Origin: FEN-1219 sp963744305
GTDB lineage: Bacteria; Pseudomonadota; Gammaproteobacteria; Steroidobacterales; Rariloculaceae
Direction: 5' to 3'
NCBI GenBank assembly: GCA_963744305.1
Contig: CAVUTF010000004.1
Location: 186,001-250,000 of the forward strand
DNA length: 64,000 nucleotides
Shown here: positions 31,516 to 41,067 of the stretch, in pieces
Numbering within the stretch: position 1 is the first letter of the stretch
How the letters are laid out: each line of letters begins with the position of its first letter
Position numbers and translations under genes: made by a program
The notes under the pieces: generated by a model
The model's database searches: none
Told to the model about the DNA's origin: nothing
What the model saw: only the letters and a program-made list of their open reading frames with translations

Positions 31516-33756
31516 AGCCGCCCCCAGACGAGGCGCAGCAACCACTCGCCGGCCTTGAGCACGAGCAGCAGCAAGAACACGATCGGCATGCTCCAAAGGT
31601 CGAGCACTTGACGCTCCACCGTGCCCGCTTCGGAGAAGCTCACGGCCTCGCGCAGTTGCTCGACGTCGCCGAGCGCGAAATAGCGCCCGCTCGTGGCCGC
31701 CGCGAGCCGCTCGAGCAGCGGCCGATTCTGCTGCACGTTGAAGTGCTCGACGACGCCGTCCTCGCGGCGCACTGCGAACCGCGACGAGCCCAGCGCTTCG
31801 TCGCCGGCTTGCGCCGCGGCCATGAAGCGATACACGCCCGAACGCATCGGTCTCGTATGCGGCTTCGTAGACACCGCGCTCGCCCGCGACGGGCGTCATT
31901 TCGATTGTCGTCGGCGGACCCTGGCCGTCGCTGACCTCGACCTTGACCGTGGCTTCGGCCGCAGGCTCGAACTCCTTGTCCTTGACCTCCGCGCGCAGCT
32001 TGACCTCGCTCTGATCGCCGTAGAAGACGCGATCCGCCGTCAACGAAACGTTTTCGGGCGCGCTCGTCGCGAGCGCCTGCAGCAGCTGGCGCCAAAACGT
32101 CTCGTGCCGCAGATCCTCGTGCGGCAGCTGCATCTGCCAGCGCCACGTGCCGCCCGAGGCCAAAATGTAGGCATTGCCGAGACCGAAGCGCTGCTGAACG
32201 AGCAACGGCTCGTTGCGGCCATCGACCATCGCCTCGAGCAATGTCAGCGCGCCCGGTTTCAAGCCGTCGAGGTGCTGAAAATCGGCAAGATCCGGAAGCT
32301 CTCCCCAAAGCGCCGCGTTCGCCTTGTCGTCGGCCGCGAGCCTCGTCAGGGCCGAGCGCGCGCCGTCGCTGGTCAGCACGGCCTTCACCGGCGAACGCAC
32401 GAAGCTTGGGCCGTCCAGCATCGGCAAGCGCGCCGGCAGCACCTCGGCGACGCTCGTCGCGCCCCAACCGCCGTCGGCAAGGCCGCGCCGGCCGCCGAGC
32501 ATCAGCAGGCTGCCGCCGCGCCGGCTCACGAAGTCGCGGATCATGTCCTGCTGCTCGGGCGTAAGCGCGGCCGCCTCGAAGCTGCCGATGATCAGCGCGT
32601 CGTAGCGGAACAGCGTGAGCTCGTCGGTCGGAAAACCGTCGGTGAGCTCGTCCGGCGACTCCACGCCTTGCCGGTAGAACTTGTTCGGCGTGGTCTTCAG
32701 CAGGCTCGCGACCCGCACCGCGGACTCTTCGTCGATCGCGCGGCGAATGAACTTGTACTCCCAGCGCGGCTCGCCCTCGATATATAGAATGTGCCGCCGC
32801 TGCTCGGGCACCTCCATCGGGCGCAAGCGGGTGTTGTTGATGACGTTGGTCTCGCCGCGCATCGCGTCGAGGGTGAAGCGCAAATCCCGCACGCCGGCCT
32901 CGCCGACGTCGATGTCGATCCAACGAGTCGTCACGCCGGCGCGGCTCGGCAGCTGAATCGCTTCGGACGCGAGAATCGCGTCGCCGTCATAGACCTTGAG
33001 CTGCGCGAGCGATGCGCCGTCGTGGCGGATGCTGACTTGGGCGCTGACCGTCGAGCCCGGCAGACCGACCGGGGCGATCTGCACATCGTCGAGCTCGAGA
33101 TCGTTCGCAATCACCTCGGCGCCGACACCGACGGTGTGCACGGGCACGCCGAAGCTCGCGATCTCGGCGATCCGCGCTGCGTCGAAATCATCCGAGTTAT
33201 CCGCCCCGTCGGTCACGAGCACGATCGCTGCGAGCGCGCCCGCCTGCCCACCGCGCAGAACGGAGAGCAACGCGTCGCCGACATGCGTGACCGGCCCGGG
33301 CGCCGGAACCTGTTGCAGCGACGGCAGCTCCGTCGTGTCGCCCGCGAACGAGTACAGCTTGACGTCGAACGCGGACTGCAGATCGGGCAGCGCGTCCGCG
33401 GACAGCGTCTGGATCGCCTCTTGCAAGCGGGAGCGATCTCCGTCTCCGTAGAGCATGCTGGCCGACGTGTCGACCAGCACTGCGACGGAGTTCTCCTGCG
33501 GACGCAACGTCTGGGTCACGAGCGCCGGGCGCCACGCGAGCACCAAGACGATTGCGAGCAGCGCCGTCTGCAGCGCGCCGAGCACGACGAGCTTGCCGGC
33601 GGAGAGACTTTCGCGGCGGCGCACAATTCCGGCGGCGACGGCCGCGCCGGCAGCGACGATCAGAATCACCAAGAGCCAAATCGGCCAGCCGCTCGCGAAA
33701 ATCAGCTCGCCTCTTTCAAACGTGGCGCGCGAATACTTGAACAACAGCTCGAACAA
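31512..33756 (-). CDS. Membrane vWA/glutamine-amidotransferase-like protein, first gene of the MoxR operon (one frameshift)
   Basis: About 748 residues when a break near 31845 is bridged. Helices at about residues 25-47 and 58-77 precede a periplasmic vWA domain: VAVLVDTSASMLYGD (DxSxS metal site), then AAIVLVTDGADNSDDF. A GATase1-like domain follows (HILYIEGEPRWEYKFIRRAI, ALIIGSFEAAALTPEQQ, GSLLMLGGRRGLADGGWG), then Ig-like sheets. The C-terminal helix VFLLLLVLKAGEWLLRLVWG anchors the protein. This is the YfbK/BatB-like large membrane protein class found with MoxR. It begins the seven-gene operon; its stop overlaps the next start. A role in sensing or presenting a client to MoxR is inferred. 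Confidence 0.85.
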
Positions 33757-33890
33757 CTACGGCTCCCAACCGGGCTTGAGGTACGAACCGGCGAAATAGA
33801 CCGCTGGCGTCGAACGGGATGGCTGCAACGTCTTGATCGGAGCTTACCCTCTGGGGTGCGGTCGCGCCTAGACCTAAAGGAAACTCCATT

Positions 33891-33937
33891 TTGTGCATGT
33901 GACGCACGACCGTTAGCATCGGTCCCCATTGGACCGA
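33891..33937 (+). promoter_or_regulatory. Possible promoter with hairpin upstream of the small protein/DUF4159 genes
   Basis: TTGTGC (33891-33896) and TAGCAT (33914-33919) are 17 nt apart. Starting at the last base of the -10, a perfect 7-bp inverted repeat TCGGTCC (33919-33925) and GGACCGA (33931-33937) with a 5-nt loop covers the expected transcription start. It could be an operator or a 5' leader hairpin. The 242-nt divergent gap 33757-33998 holds nothing else I recognise; the promoter of the minus-strand MoxR operon must also lie there. Confidence 0.3.
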
Positions 33938-33998
33938 CGGCGTCGGACTTTGCTCCCGACCGAAATGTCCGGGGCGTGACGCGACGGGTGAGGCCGCC

Positions 33999-34223
33999 AT
34001 GAACATCGCAGAGCAGAAAGCCGTCGTCGCACGGTTCATCGGCAAGTGCAACGAATACGCGGAGCGCAAGCTTGCGCAGTATCGGTCGGAGCTCGAGGGC
34101 CGCTCGGGCGCCGAGGCGCTCGCGATCCAAGACAAGATCGGCCACTGGACCGCCTATCGGGCGTTCAACGACCACACGATCGGGGAGCTTGCCGGCGGCA
34201 AGCTCGACGACTGGTTTCGCTGA
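33999..34223 (+). CDS. Small soluble protein, function unknown
   Basis: 74 residues: an N-terminal helix (MNIAEQKAVVARFIGKCNEYAERKL) and charged helical segments ending in DHTIGELAGGKLDDWF. No membrane segment or signal. Not a family I can name. The frame is clean, GTGAGG lies before the ATG, and DUF4159 starts 37 nt downstream, so they probably share a transcript. It is divergent from the MoxR operon. Confidence 0.6.
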   Translation: MNIAEQKAVVARFIGKCNEYAERKLAQYRSELEGRSGAEALAIQDKIGHWTAYRAFNDHTIGELAGGKLDDWFR

Positions 34224-34260
34224 ACGGCGCGACTTGCGCCGCGTGTGCCGAGCGCCGAAC

Positions 34261-35079
34261 ATGGTGAGACCGCACCAATACTTAGAACGCCGGTTGAGCC
34301 ATAAACCCTTGCGCCGTCTAGCCTCCCTTGCGGCCGTGCCGACTGCGGCGGCTCTGCTGGTCGCGCTCGCCGCGATCGCGGACGAGTTCGGTGCGCCGAT
34401 TTTCCCGACGAACGAGTTTCATTTCGTGCGGCTCGCGTATTCCGACGGCGCGTACGGCCGCGGCTACGGCGCTGGGGAGGCGGGTAGCGTACACGTCGAT
34501 TATCCCGAGGCCGAGGATCATTTCATGCGCGGCGTCGGTCGTCTCACGGTTCTCGACACGGGTAACAGGCGCGCTTGCTGCGCCGACGGACGACAACCTC
34601 TTCGACTATCCCTGGCTGTATGCGGTCGAGGTCGGCTATTGGTACCTCGACGAAGCGGACGCCGCGCACTTGCGCGAGTATCTGCTGCGCGGCGGCTTTC
34701 TTGATGGTCGACGATTTCCACGGCAGCGCGGAATGGCAAGGTTTCGTCGAGTCGATGCAACGCGTCTTTCCGGATCGGCCGGTCGTGGAGATCACCGACG
34801 AGGACGAGGTGCTGCACGTGCTCTACGATCTCGACCAGCGAATTCAGATTCCGGGAATCGCGGCGCTGGGCCTCGGCGTGACCTACGAGCGCGACGGCGT
34901 ACACGCCGCATTGGCGCGGCGTCTACGACGACGAGGGCCGCCTGATGGTCGCGATCAATTTCAACATGGACATGGGCGACGCGTGGGAGCACGCGAACGA
35001 CTCGTTTTACCCGGAGCCGATGACCGGGCTCGCGACGCGGTTCGCGGTCAACTACGTCATCTACGCGATGACCCACTGA
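34261..35079 (+). CDS. DUF4159-domain exported protein (three frameshifts)
   Basis: About 272 residues from ATG 34261 (MVRPHQYLERRLSH) once breaks near 34560, 34705 and 34920 are bridged. A signal/anchor helix (LAAVPTAAALLVALAAIA) is followed by the DUF4159 core: FPTNEFHFVRLAYSDG, DDNLFDYPWLYAVEVGYWYLDEADAAHLREYLLRGG, DDFHGSAEWQGFVESMQRVFPDRPVVEI, and the end GRLMVAINFNMDMGDAWEHA. DUF4159 is commonly found in MoxR/vWA neighbourhoods and has a GATase-like fold. Here it is divergent from that operon, supporting one functional unit. Precise function unknown. Confidence 0.83.
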
Positions 35080-35101
35080 AACGGGAAACGGATGGGCTCT
35101 T

Positions 35102-36817
35102 ATGGACGGCGCAAAAACTGAAACGGGCTCGGTCGCCGAAGGCTTCCTGCGCGCGCTCAAGCGTCGCGGCATCGATCACGTGCTCGCCAACGCGGGCACC
35201 GACTTCGCGCCGATCATCGAGGGCCTCGTGAGCCTCACGGGCCGCGGCGAAACAATTCCGCGCTTCCTCACGATCCCGCACGAGAACCTCGCTGTTGCGA
35301 TGGCGCACGGCTACTACCAGGTGGCCGGCAAACCCGCGGCCGTGATGGTTCACGTAACGGTAGGCACCGGCAACACGATCTGCGCGCTGATGAACGCGAA
35401 CCGCGACAACGTGCCGCTGCTCTTGATCGCGGGCCGCACGCCGATCACGCAGAGCGGTCACATCGCCTCGCGCAACGCGCCGATCCACTGGGGCCAGGAG
35501 AATTTCGATCAAGCCGGCGTCGTGCGCGAGTACACGAAGTGGGACTACGAGCTGCGCGCGGGCCAGTCTCCCGACGAAGTGCTCGGGCGCGCGCTCGAGA
35601 TCGCGATGTCCGAGCCGCGCGGCCCCGTTTACCTCACACTGCCGCGCGAGGTGCTGGCTGGGGCGGAGCAACCGCGGGGGCGACTGCTACCGCAAACAAA
35701 CCTCGCCGCGCCGCAGCCGAGCCCGAGTCACATCGAAACCGTCGCGAGCTGGGTTGCGGCCGCGCAGTGGCCGATGATCCTCACGTCGAACCTCGGCCGC
35801 GACTTGGGCGCCGTCGCGGCGCTGGCGGCGCTCGCGGACCGGCATGCGATTCCCGTCGCGCAGCCGCACCCGAGCTGCGTGAATCTCCCCGCGAGCCACG
35901 CGATGAACACGGGTCATGCGGGCACGGAGCTGCTCTCCAAAGCCGACCTCATCATCGTGGCCGACTGCGAGGTGCCGTGGTATCCGCGCTCGTTCAATCC
36001 GGACGAAGACGTCAAAGTCGTGCATCTCGGCGTCGATCCGCTCTGGGAGCGCTACCCGATCCGCACGTTCCCGGCGCAGCTCGCGATCCCCGGCAGCACG
36101 CGCGCGGCGCTCGAGCTGCTCGATGCCGCGCTGCAATCAGCCCGCGTGCCGGAGTCCGCCGCGAAGCGCCGCCGCGCAGCGATCAAGGACTTCAACGTCG
36201 CTCAGGCCGCAAAGAGGGCTGCAGCGCTCGAGCGGGCGCGTACCGAGAAGCCGATCCGCTATGCGTATGCCGGCGACTGCCTGCGCGCGGCGCTGCCGAA
36301 ACGAGCCATCGTCGTCACCGAGCTCGGCGTGTCCACCGATTACCTGCAACTCGAGGAGCCCGGCAGCCTGCTCGGCGTCAGCATCGGCGGCGGTCTGGGC
36401 TTCGGCCTCGGCGCATCGCTCGGTGCGAAGCTCGCGGCCCCGGAGCGCACCGTGATCTCCACGATTGGCGACGGCAGCTACATGTTCGGCAATCCGACGC
36501 CGTTTCATTTCGTCGCGCGCGCGGCGAACCTGCCCGTGCTCACAATCATCTGCAACAACTGCCGCTGGCAGGCCGTCGACTCCGCAACGCGCGTCGTCTA
36601 TCCGCAGGGGCTTGCGGCCGCCGCGACACCTGCGATGCCGCTCGTCGAGCTCAAGCCGTCGCCCGAGTTCACGAAGGTCGCCGAGGCGTCCGACGCCTGG
36701 ACGCGCCGCGTCGACGATCCGGCGGACTTGCCGGGCGCGATCGATGCGGGGCTCGAAGCGGTGGCGGGCGGGCGGCAGGCGCTGCTCGACGTGCGCATGG
36801 AGCACGGAATCCGCTAG
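35102..36817 (+). CDS. Thiamine-diphosphate-dependent enzyme, acetolactate synthase-like
   Basis: 571 residues. The N-terminal Pyr domain contains the catalytic Glu in IPHENLAVAMAHGYYQV. The middle domain is Rossmann-like (WPMILTSNLGRDLGAVAALAALA). The C-terminal PP domain has the thiamine diphosphate/Mg motif GDGSYMFGNPTPFHF ending in IICNNCRWQAV. The family covers acetolactate synthase, benzoylformate decarboxylase, sulfopyruvate decarboxylase and relatives. No small regulatory subunit is nearby, so a catabolic decarboxylase or lyase is more likely than branched-chain biosynthesis. It starts 22 nt after DUF4159. Its TAG stop shares the palindrome CTAG with the stop of the convergent HNH gene. 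Confidence 0.87.
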   Translation: MDGAKTETGSVAEGFLRALKRRGIDHVLANAGTDFAPIIEGLVSLTGRGETIPRFLTIPHENLAVAMAHGYYQVAGKPAAVMVHVTVGTGNTICALMNANRDNVPLLLIAGRTPITQSGHIASRNAPIHWGQENFDQAGVVREYTKWDYELRAGQSPDEVLGRALEIAMSEPRGPVYLTLPREVLAGAEQPRGRLLPQTNLAAPQPSPSHIETVASWVAAAQWPMILTSNLGRDLGAVAALAALADRHAIPVAQPHPSCVNLPASHAMNTGHAGTELLSKADLIIVADCEVPWYPRSFNPDEDVKVVHLGVDPLWERYPIRTFPAQLAIPGSTRAALELLDAALQSARVPESAAKRRRAAIKDFNVAQAAKRAAALERARTEKPIRYAYAGDCLRAALPKRAIVVTELGVSTDYLQLEEPGSLLGVSIGGGLGFGLGASLGAKLAAPERTVISTIGDGSYMFGNPTPFHFVARAANLPVLTIICNNCRWQAVDSATRVVYPQGLAAAATPAMPLVELKPSPEFTKVAEASDAWTRRVDDPADLPGAIDAGLEAVAGGRQALLDVRMEHGIR

Positions 36818-38259
36818 CGCGGCTCGCGAGTGCGCACCCCCAGCGTGGCGCAGAACTGCATGTACTCGATCGCCTGGCTGTAGTCCATCGACTCGCCGGT
36901 CCAGCGGCAACGGCTCGTGCGAGCGTCGATCGTGAGACCGTGCTCGCGGTTCAGCGTCTCGAGTGAATCGTCGGTGACCGGGGATTTGTTTCCGCGGAAA
37001 CTTTGCGCATACGCGCCGCACTCGCCGATCCGGCGGCCGTCGGGTCGACTGAAGACGAACAGACCGTCGTGCGTTGCGGTCAGTCCGAACCCGCCTTCAT
37101 GGACCAGCTTGTGATGAAAGGTGCACAGCGTCACGAGGTTCGAAAGCTTCGTCTCTCCGCCGTCCGCCCAGTGCATGACGTGGTGCCCGTGCGTGTAGCG
37201 CGTGCGGTCGCAGCCCGGGAATCGGCAGCCACCGTCGCGGGCCTTGAGCGCCCGCGCAAGCGGCAGCGGGATGCTGCGGGTCTTGCGGCCGACGCTGAGC
37301 GGCTCCCCGGCATCGTCTTCCAGTAGCGTCACGAGCGAGCAGTCGCACGCGAGTCGCCGAACCGTGTCGAGCGCGAGCGCCGGACCGTCCTCGAGCTCGC
37401 AGCGGTGCGGCTCGCCATCGTGCGCTCGTGCGCCAACGTCGGACAGCACTGCCTGATCCACGTGAACGACGATTTGATACGAGTCGCTCGGCGAGTCGAT
37501 CGTCTCGGATGGGTGGCGCAAAAAGCTCTCCGCGAGGTGCCGCAGAGCATCGGCTCGACGTGCGCCGTACGCATTTTCGTCTCGCTCCGCCCAAGCCGTC
37601 CCCGCCGCCAAAGTTCCCGCGGAAACATTCTTGGACACCGGTTCCGGCGCCGGCTCACGAATCGCCTCGGCCGCCGCATCCAGCGCCTGCTTCAAAATCG
37701 CGCCGACTTCGGGCGGCAACCGCCCGTGGATCACGAACGCCCCGCCGTCCTCTTCGTCGAAGAAACAATGCAGATAGCGCCGCGAGTGCTGCTCGTCCGC
37801 AGTCTTTGCCGCGTCGCGCCGCTGGCACCAACGGTACTTACGAACGAGCCGCTCGACGTGTGATGCCGTGCCGTGCAACGCGACGTTGAGCAGCGCCTCC
37901 TCGTTCGCGGCCGTCGCCACACGCGTCATCGCACGCACCTTCGAGTACGAGATCTCGCCGCGCTCGAACGACGCGCTGATCTGCGGCAGATGCTCGAGCG
38001 CGCGTGCAACGCGCACCTTCTCGCGCGCCGCAACCCCTCGGATCCCGCATTGCCAATTCAACCACTGCGCGGTGTTGGCGAGCCCGTGATAACCGTAGCC
38101 TTCGCGCCGATCGAACTCGGCGACGAGCATCAGAAAGCGATACGTCGCCGCGTTGAGGTGCCCCCACAGCTCCGTGATCTTGGCTTCGAGCTCGTTGAAG
38201 GCTCGTTCCCGAGGTGTTGCGATGATTTGCGTGGGAAAGCCGCTGCCTGAACCATCCAT
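36814..38259 (-). CDS. DUF222-HNH endonuclease family protein
   Basis: 481 residues from ATG 38259, chosen for GGAG 7 nt upstream; an in-frame extension to 38304 lacks such a site. Residues 20-330 are DUF222-like all-helical sequence (WLNWQCGIRGVAAREKVRVARALEHLP, FERGEISYSKVRAMTRVA). An HNH nuclease domain sits at about 360-420: CRFPGCDRTRYTHGHHVMHWADGGETKLSNLVTLC and FHHKLVHEGGF contain the Cys pair and catalytic His residues. These proteins are abundant stand-alone genes with unknown biology, sometimes linked to mobile introns or 13E12-like repeats. No such repeat is seen here. AT-richer sequence lies upstream. Confidence 0.9.
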   Translation of the reverse strand: MDGSGSGFPTQIIATPRERAFNELEAKITELWGHLNAATYRFLMLVAEFDRREGYGYHGLANTAQWLNWQCGIRGVAAREKVRVARALEHLPQISASFERGEISYSKVRAMTRVATAANEEALLNVALHGTASHVERLVRKYRWCQRRDAAKTADEQHSRRYLHCFFDEEDGGAFVIHGRLPPEVGAILKQALDAAAEAIREPAPEPVSKNVSAGTLAAGTAWAERDENAYGARRADALRHLAESFLRHPSETIDSPSDSYQIVVHVDQAVLSDVGARAHDGEPHRCELEDGPALALDTVRRLACDCSLVTLLEDDAGEPLSVGRKTRSIPLPLARALKARDGGCRFPGCDRTRYTHGHHVMHWADGGETKLSNLVTLCTFHHKLVHEGGFGLTATHDGLFVFSRPDGRRIGECGAYAQSFRGNKSPVTDDSLETLNREHGLTIDARTSRCRWTGESMDYSQAIEYMQFCATLGVRTREPR

Positions 38260-38393
38260 GGTGCTTCTCCAGAGGCTGTTATTGTATACAGCATAGTGGC
38301 ACACAATGCCTATCAGTTCAATAGGTTAACAAACGTTTTCCTGGCGTACGGAGGTATGGACATCTCCCTCCGAAACTTCGCTTCAGCCCTCGC

Positions 38394-38413
38394 CGATTAA
38401 CGTTCGTTAATCG
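38394..38413. promoter_or_regulatory. Perfect 20-bp palindrome, likely operator
   Basis: CGATTAACG (38394-38402) and CGTTAATCG (38405-38413) are exact reverse complements separated by TT. The site lies 60 nt before the GTG start of the Tat-exported epimerase gene, in the AT-rich 213-nt divergent region shared with the HNH gene. Size and symmetry fit a dimeric repressor site of TetR, MarR or similar type; the regulator is not recognisable in the window. Confidence 0.5.
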
Positions 38414-38472
38414 TTCGGTTGTCCCCGGAGACTTACTATTGATCGCAAAAATATGGCGTAAAGGGGAGAAGC

Positions 38473-39642
38473 GTGTCGACTCGGCGAGATTTCTTATCTG
38501 AAGCGTTGGCAGTCGGAGCATCGTTGGCAGCTACTCGGGCTGGGGCCCAAGCGGTTTCTCCGTTCGCGTCGACGCCGTTACGCGTGTTAATACTGGGCGG
38601 AACCGGAAACATCGGCCCCTATCATGTACGGGCGGCCGTCGCGCGTGGTCATCATGTCTCCGTCTTTAGTCGAGGTGTGACGTCTGCCAATCTTCCAGCC
38701 GGCGTAGAACAATTGATCGGTGACCGCAACGGGAATCTAGAGTCGATCAAGAACCGCGATTGGGATGCCGTCATCGACTTGGCAACCTATGGCCCGGCCT
38801 GGGTGCGTAGCCTTGGCGAAGCTGTGCGGGATCACACGCAGCACTACACATTCATCTCAACGATTTCGGTCTACGACGATCCGGCCGCCAACGGCGAGAC
38901 CAACGAAGATAGCCCCGTGCTTGCGTATGAGGGGTCCGCCGACCCTTATTCGATCACCAACAATGGGGAGCACTACGGTGCGCTAAAGGTCCTTTGCGAG
39001 AGAGAAGCTGAGAAGCAGTTCCCGGACAGAGCCGCCGTTGTTCGTCCCGGATTCATCGGGGGTCCCGACGAGACGCACGGCGTTCTCTCCTACTGGGCTG
39101 CGCGCGGGGAGATGGGCGGCGAAATACTCGCCGGCGGGAACCCCTCTACGCCGGTTCAGTACATCGATGTGCGCGATATGTCCGAATGGGTCGTGCGTCT
39201 AGTTGAAGGAAACGTCACTGGAGCCTTCAATGTTTTGAGCCATATCCATGGGCTGGACGAAGTCATCGAGACGGCAGCGTTGGCTGCTTCGGAATCGACG
39301 CAGGTCACTTGGGTTCCGGCCGAATGGCTTGCCGCTCAGACCAGTCCGGAAACTTGGGGAACGCTACTGTTCTGGAAAGCCAATGAGGGATTTCTCACTC
39401 GCATTAGCAACGCGCGCGCCGTTGCGAAGGGCCTTACTTTCCGATCGATAGCAACCACGCTGGCAGATACGTTAGCCTGGTACAAGCAGCAACCCAAATA
39501 TAGGTCGACACTCAATACAGGTTTTCAGAGGAATCCCGATACCGGAGACTTTGCCCAGGTGCGCATGCCCTGGCGCGATTTCTTGGAGCGAGAACGAGAA
39601 GCCCTAGCTGCTTGGCACGTGGAGCAGGCCAACTCGCCCTAA
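38473..39642 (+). CDS. Tat-exported NAD-dependent epimerase/dehydratase-like protein
   Basis: 389 residues from GTG 38473 with GGGGAGAA upstream. The N-terminus STRRDFLSEALAVGASLAATRAGAQA is a twin-arginine signal. The Rossmann motif LRVLILGGTGNIGPYHVRAA and extended SDR features follow (FISTISVYDD; a YGALK motif gives Tyr and Lys four residues apart; VVRPGFIGGPDETHG). The family includes UDP-sugar epimerases and isoflavone-reductase-like enzymes; export by Tat fits folding around NAD(P) before transport. Base composition is clearly less GC-rich than its neighbours and codon use is more relaxed, hinting at acquisition by transfer. It converges on maiA with 8 nt between stops. Confidence 0.85.
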   Translation: MSTRRDFLSEALAVGASLAATRAGAQAVSPFASTPLRVLILGGTGNIGPYHVRAAVARGHHVSVFSRGVTSANLPAGVEQLIGDRNGNLESIKNRDWDAVIDLATYGPAWVRSLGEAVRDHTQHYTFISTISVYDDPAANGETNEDSPVLAYEGSADPYSITNNGEHYGALKVLCEREAEKQFPDRAAVVRPGFIGGPDETHGVLSYWAARGEMGGEILAGGNPSTPVQYIDVRDMSEWVVRLVEGNVTGAFNVLSHIHGLDEVIETAALAASESTQVTWVPAEWLAAQTSPETWGTLLFWKANEGFLTRISNARAVAKGLTFRSIATTLADTLAWYKQQPKYRSTLNTGFQRNPDTGDFAQVRMPWRDFLEREREALAAWHVEQANSP

Positions 39643-39650
39643 AGCGACGC

Positions 39651-40295
39651 TCACTCCGCGTCCGGCTGCGCCTCCGGCGCGGCGCGCGCGAACGCGGGCT
39701 GATCGCGCAAGCCGTCGTCGATCCGCACGAGCGTCGGATACGGCGTGAGATCGCAGTCGAAACGCCGCGCGTTGTACATCTGCGGCACGAGGCACACGTC
39801 CGCGAGCGACACCGCGTCGCCGACGCAGTACCGCCCACCGCTCGCCTTGGCGACTTGGGCCTCGAGCGCGCGGAACGACTCCGCGATCCAATGCTGCGCC
39901 CAGCGCTTCACGGCGGCTTCGTCGAGGGACAGCTCCTTGCGCAGATATTGCAGCACGCGCAGGTTGTTGAGCGGATGGATCTCGCAGGCGACGATCTGCG
40001 CGAGACCCTGCACGCGCGCTCGCGCCACGGGCTCCTCGGGAATCAGCCGCGGCGTCGGGTAACGGCCGTCGAGATACTCGATGATCGCGAGCGACTGCGT
40101 GATCAGCGTGCCGTCGTCGTCGAGCACGGGCAGCAAGCCCTGCGGATTGATCTGCAGAAACTTGGGGTCGCGGTGCTCGCCGCCGTTGCGCCGAAAATGG
40201 ACGGGCACCGCCTCGTAGTCGATGCCTTTCAAATTGAGCGCTATGCGCACGCGAAACACGGCCGAGCTGCGAAAGAACGTGTAAAGCCGAATCAC
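39651..40295 (-). CDS. maiA: Maleylacetoacetate isomerase (zeta-class glutathione transferase)
   Basis: 214 residues from GTG 40295, which overlaps the murU stop (GTGA). The N-terminal thioredoxin-fold domain begins IRLYTFFRSSAVFRVRIALNLKG; the SS pair near the start is the zeta-class glutathione site. PQGLLPVLDDDG, then LITQSLAIIEYLDGRYP, is the GSH-binding cis-Pro and Gln-Ser region. The C-terminal domain has EIHPLNNLRVLQYL and CVGDAVSLADVCLVPQMYNARRF, both characteristic of maleylacetoacetate isomerase. It isomerises maleylacetoacetate to fumarylacetoacetate in tyrosine or gentisate breakdown. Partner fumarylacetoacetase genes are not in the window. Confidence 0.88.
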   Translation of the reverse strand: MIRLYTFFRSSAVFRVRIALNLKGIDYEAVPVHFRRNGGEHRDPKFLQINPQGLLPVLDDDGTLITQSLAIIEYLDGRYPTPRLIPEEPVARARVQGLAQIVACEIHPLNNLRVLQYLRKELSLDEAAVKRWAQHWIAESFRALEAQVAKASGGRYCVGDAVSLADVCLVPQMYNARRFDCDLTPYPTLVRIDDGLRDQPAFARAAPEAQPDAE

Positions 40296-40960
40296 TTCGC
40301 TTCTCTCGCGACGACCCAGCGGTGTGCCTCGGCCAGTCGCTCCGGCGTGCCGACGTCGATCCACTTGCCGTCGTAGCGGCGGCCGCGCAACGCGCGCTTC
40401 GCAATGGCCGCGTCGAGCACCGGCTTCAGCTGGGATCGGCCGGGGCGAACCCCGGCGAACAGCGCCGGAGAAAGAACGGCGATGCCGCCATAGGTGAGCA
40501 GCGGCGGCGCCGCGGTCACGTCACCCGACGCGTCGATGCCGAAATCCCCGCGCGGATGGTGGGTCGGGTTCGGCACGAGAACCAACGTGCTCTTTTGCGC
40601 GCCGACAAGAGTGGCGAACGGAAAGTCGGTGCACACGTCGGAGTTCACGAGCATGAAGGGATCGGCGCCGAGTAGCGGCAATGCTTTCAGGATGCCGCCG
40701 CCCGTCTCGAGCGGCGGCTCGCCTTCTTCGCTGTACGCGATCTCGATGCCGAAGCGGGCGCCGTCACCGAGCCGCTCGCGAACCTGCGCGCCGCGATAGG
40801 ACAGATTGATCACTACTTCGGCGATGCCGCTTGCCGCGAGCCGCTCGAGATGTCGCTCGATCAGGCTCGTGCCGCCGATTTGCAGCAGCGGTTTCGGTTG
40901 TTCGTCGGTGAGTGCGCCCATCCGCACGCCGCGACCGGCAGCAAGAATCATCGCCTTCAT
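40292..40960 (-). CDS. murU: MurNAc-1-phosphate uridylyltransferase-like nucleotidyltransferase
   Basis: 222 residues from ATG 40960. The nucleotidyltransferase signature is MKAMILAAGRGVRMGALTDEQPKPLLQIGG, with ETGGGILKALPLLG and LVNSDVCTDFPF; Asp of NSD is the metal-binding position. Length and position beside lptD match MurU, which makes UDP-MurNAc from MurNAc-1-phosphate in the Pseudomonas-type cell-wall recycling pathway. Its usual partner, the sugar kinase amgK, normally lies between murU and lptD but is absent here: only about 100 nt separate the two genes. Function is inferred from sequence and synteny. Confidence 0.85.
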   Translation of the reverse strand: MKAMILAAGRGVRMGALTDEQPKPLLQIGGTSLIERHLERLAASGIAEVVINLSYRGAQVRERLGDGARFGIEIAYSEEGEPPLETGGGILKALPLLGADPFMLVNSDVCTDFPFATLVGAQKSTLVLVPNPTHHPRGDFGIDASGDVTAAPPLLTYGGIAVLSPALFAGVRPGRSQLKPVLDAAIAKRALRGRRYDGKWIDVGTPERLAEAHRWVVAREAK

Positions 40961-41067
40961 TCGTCGCGACAACCAAGCTCAACCATCACGTGCAGCTGTT
41001 CGTCCAAGCCGTTGTGGGGATGATGACTCTATGCCATTGTAGCTGCCTTTGCGCATGATCAGGTCTC

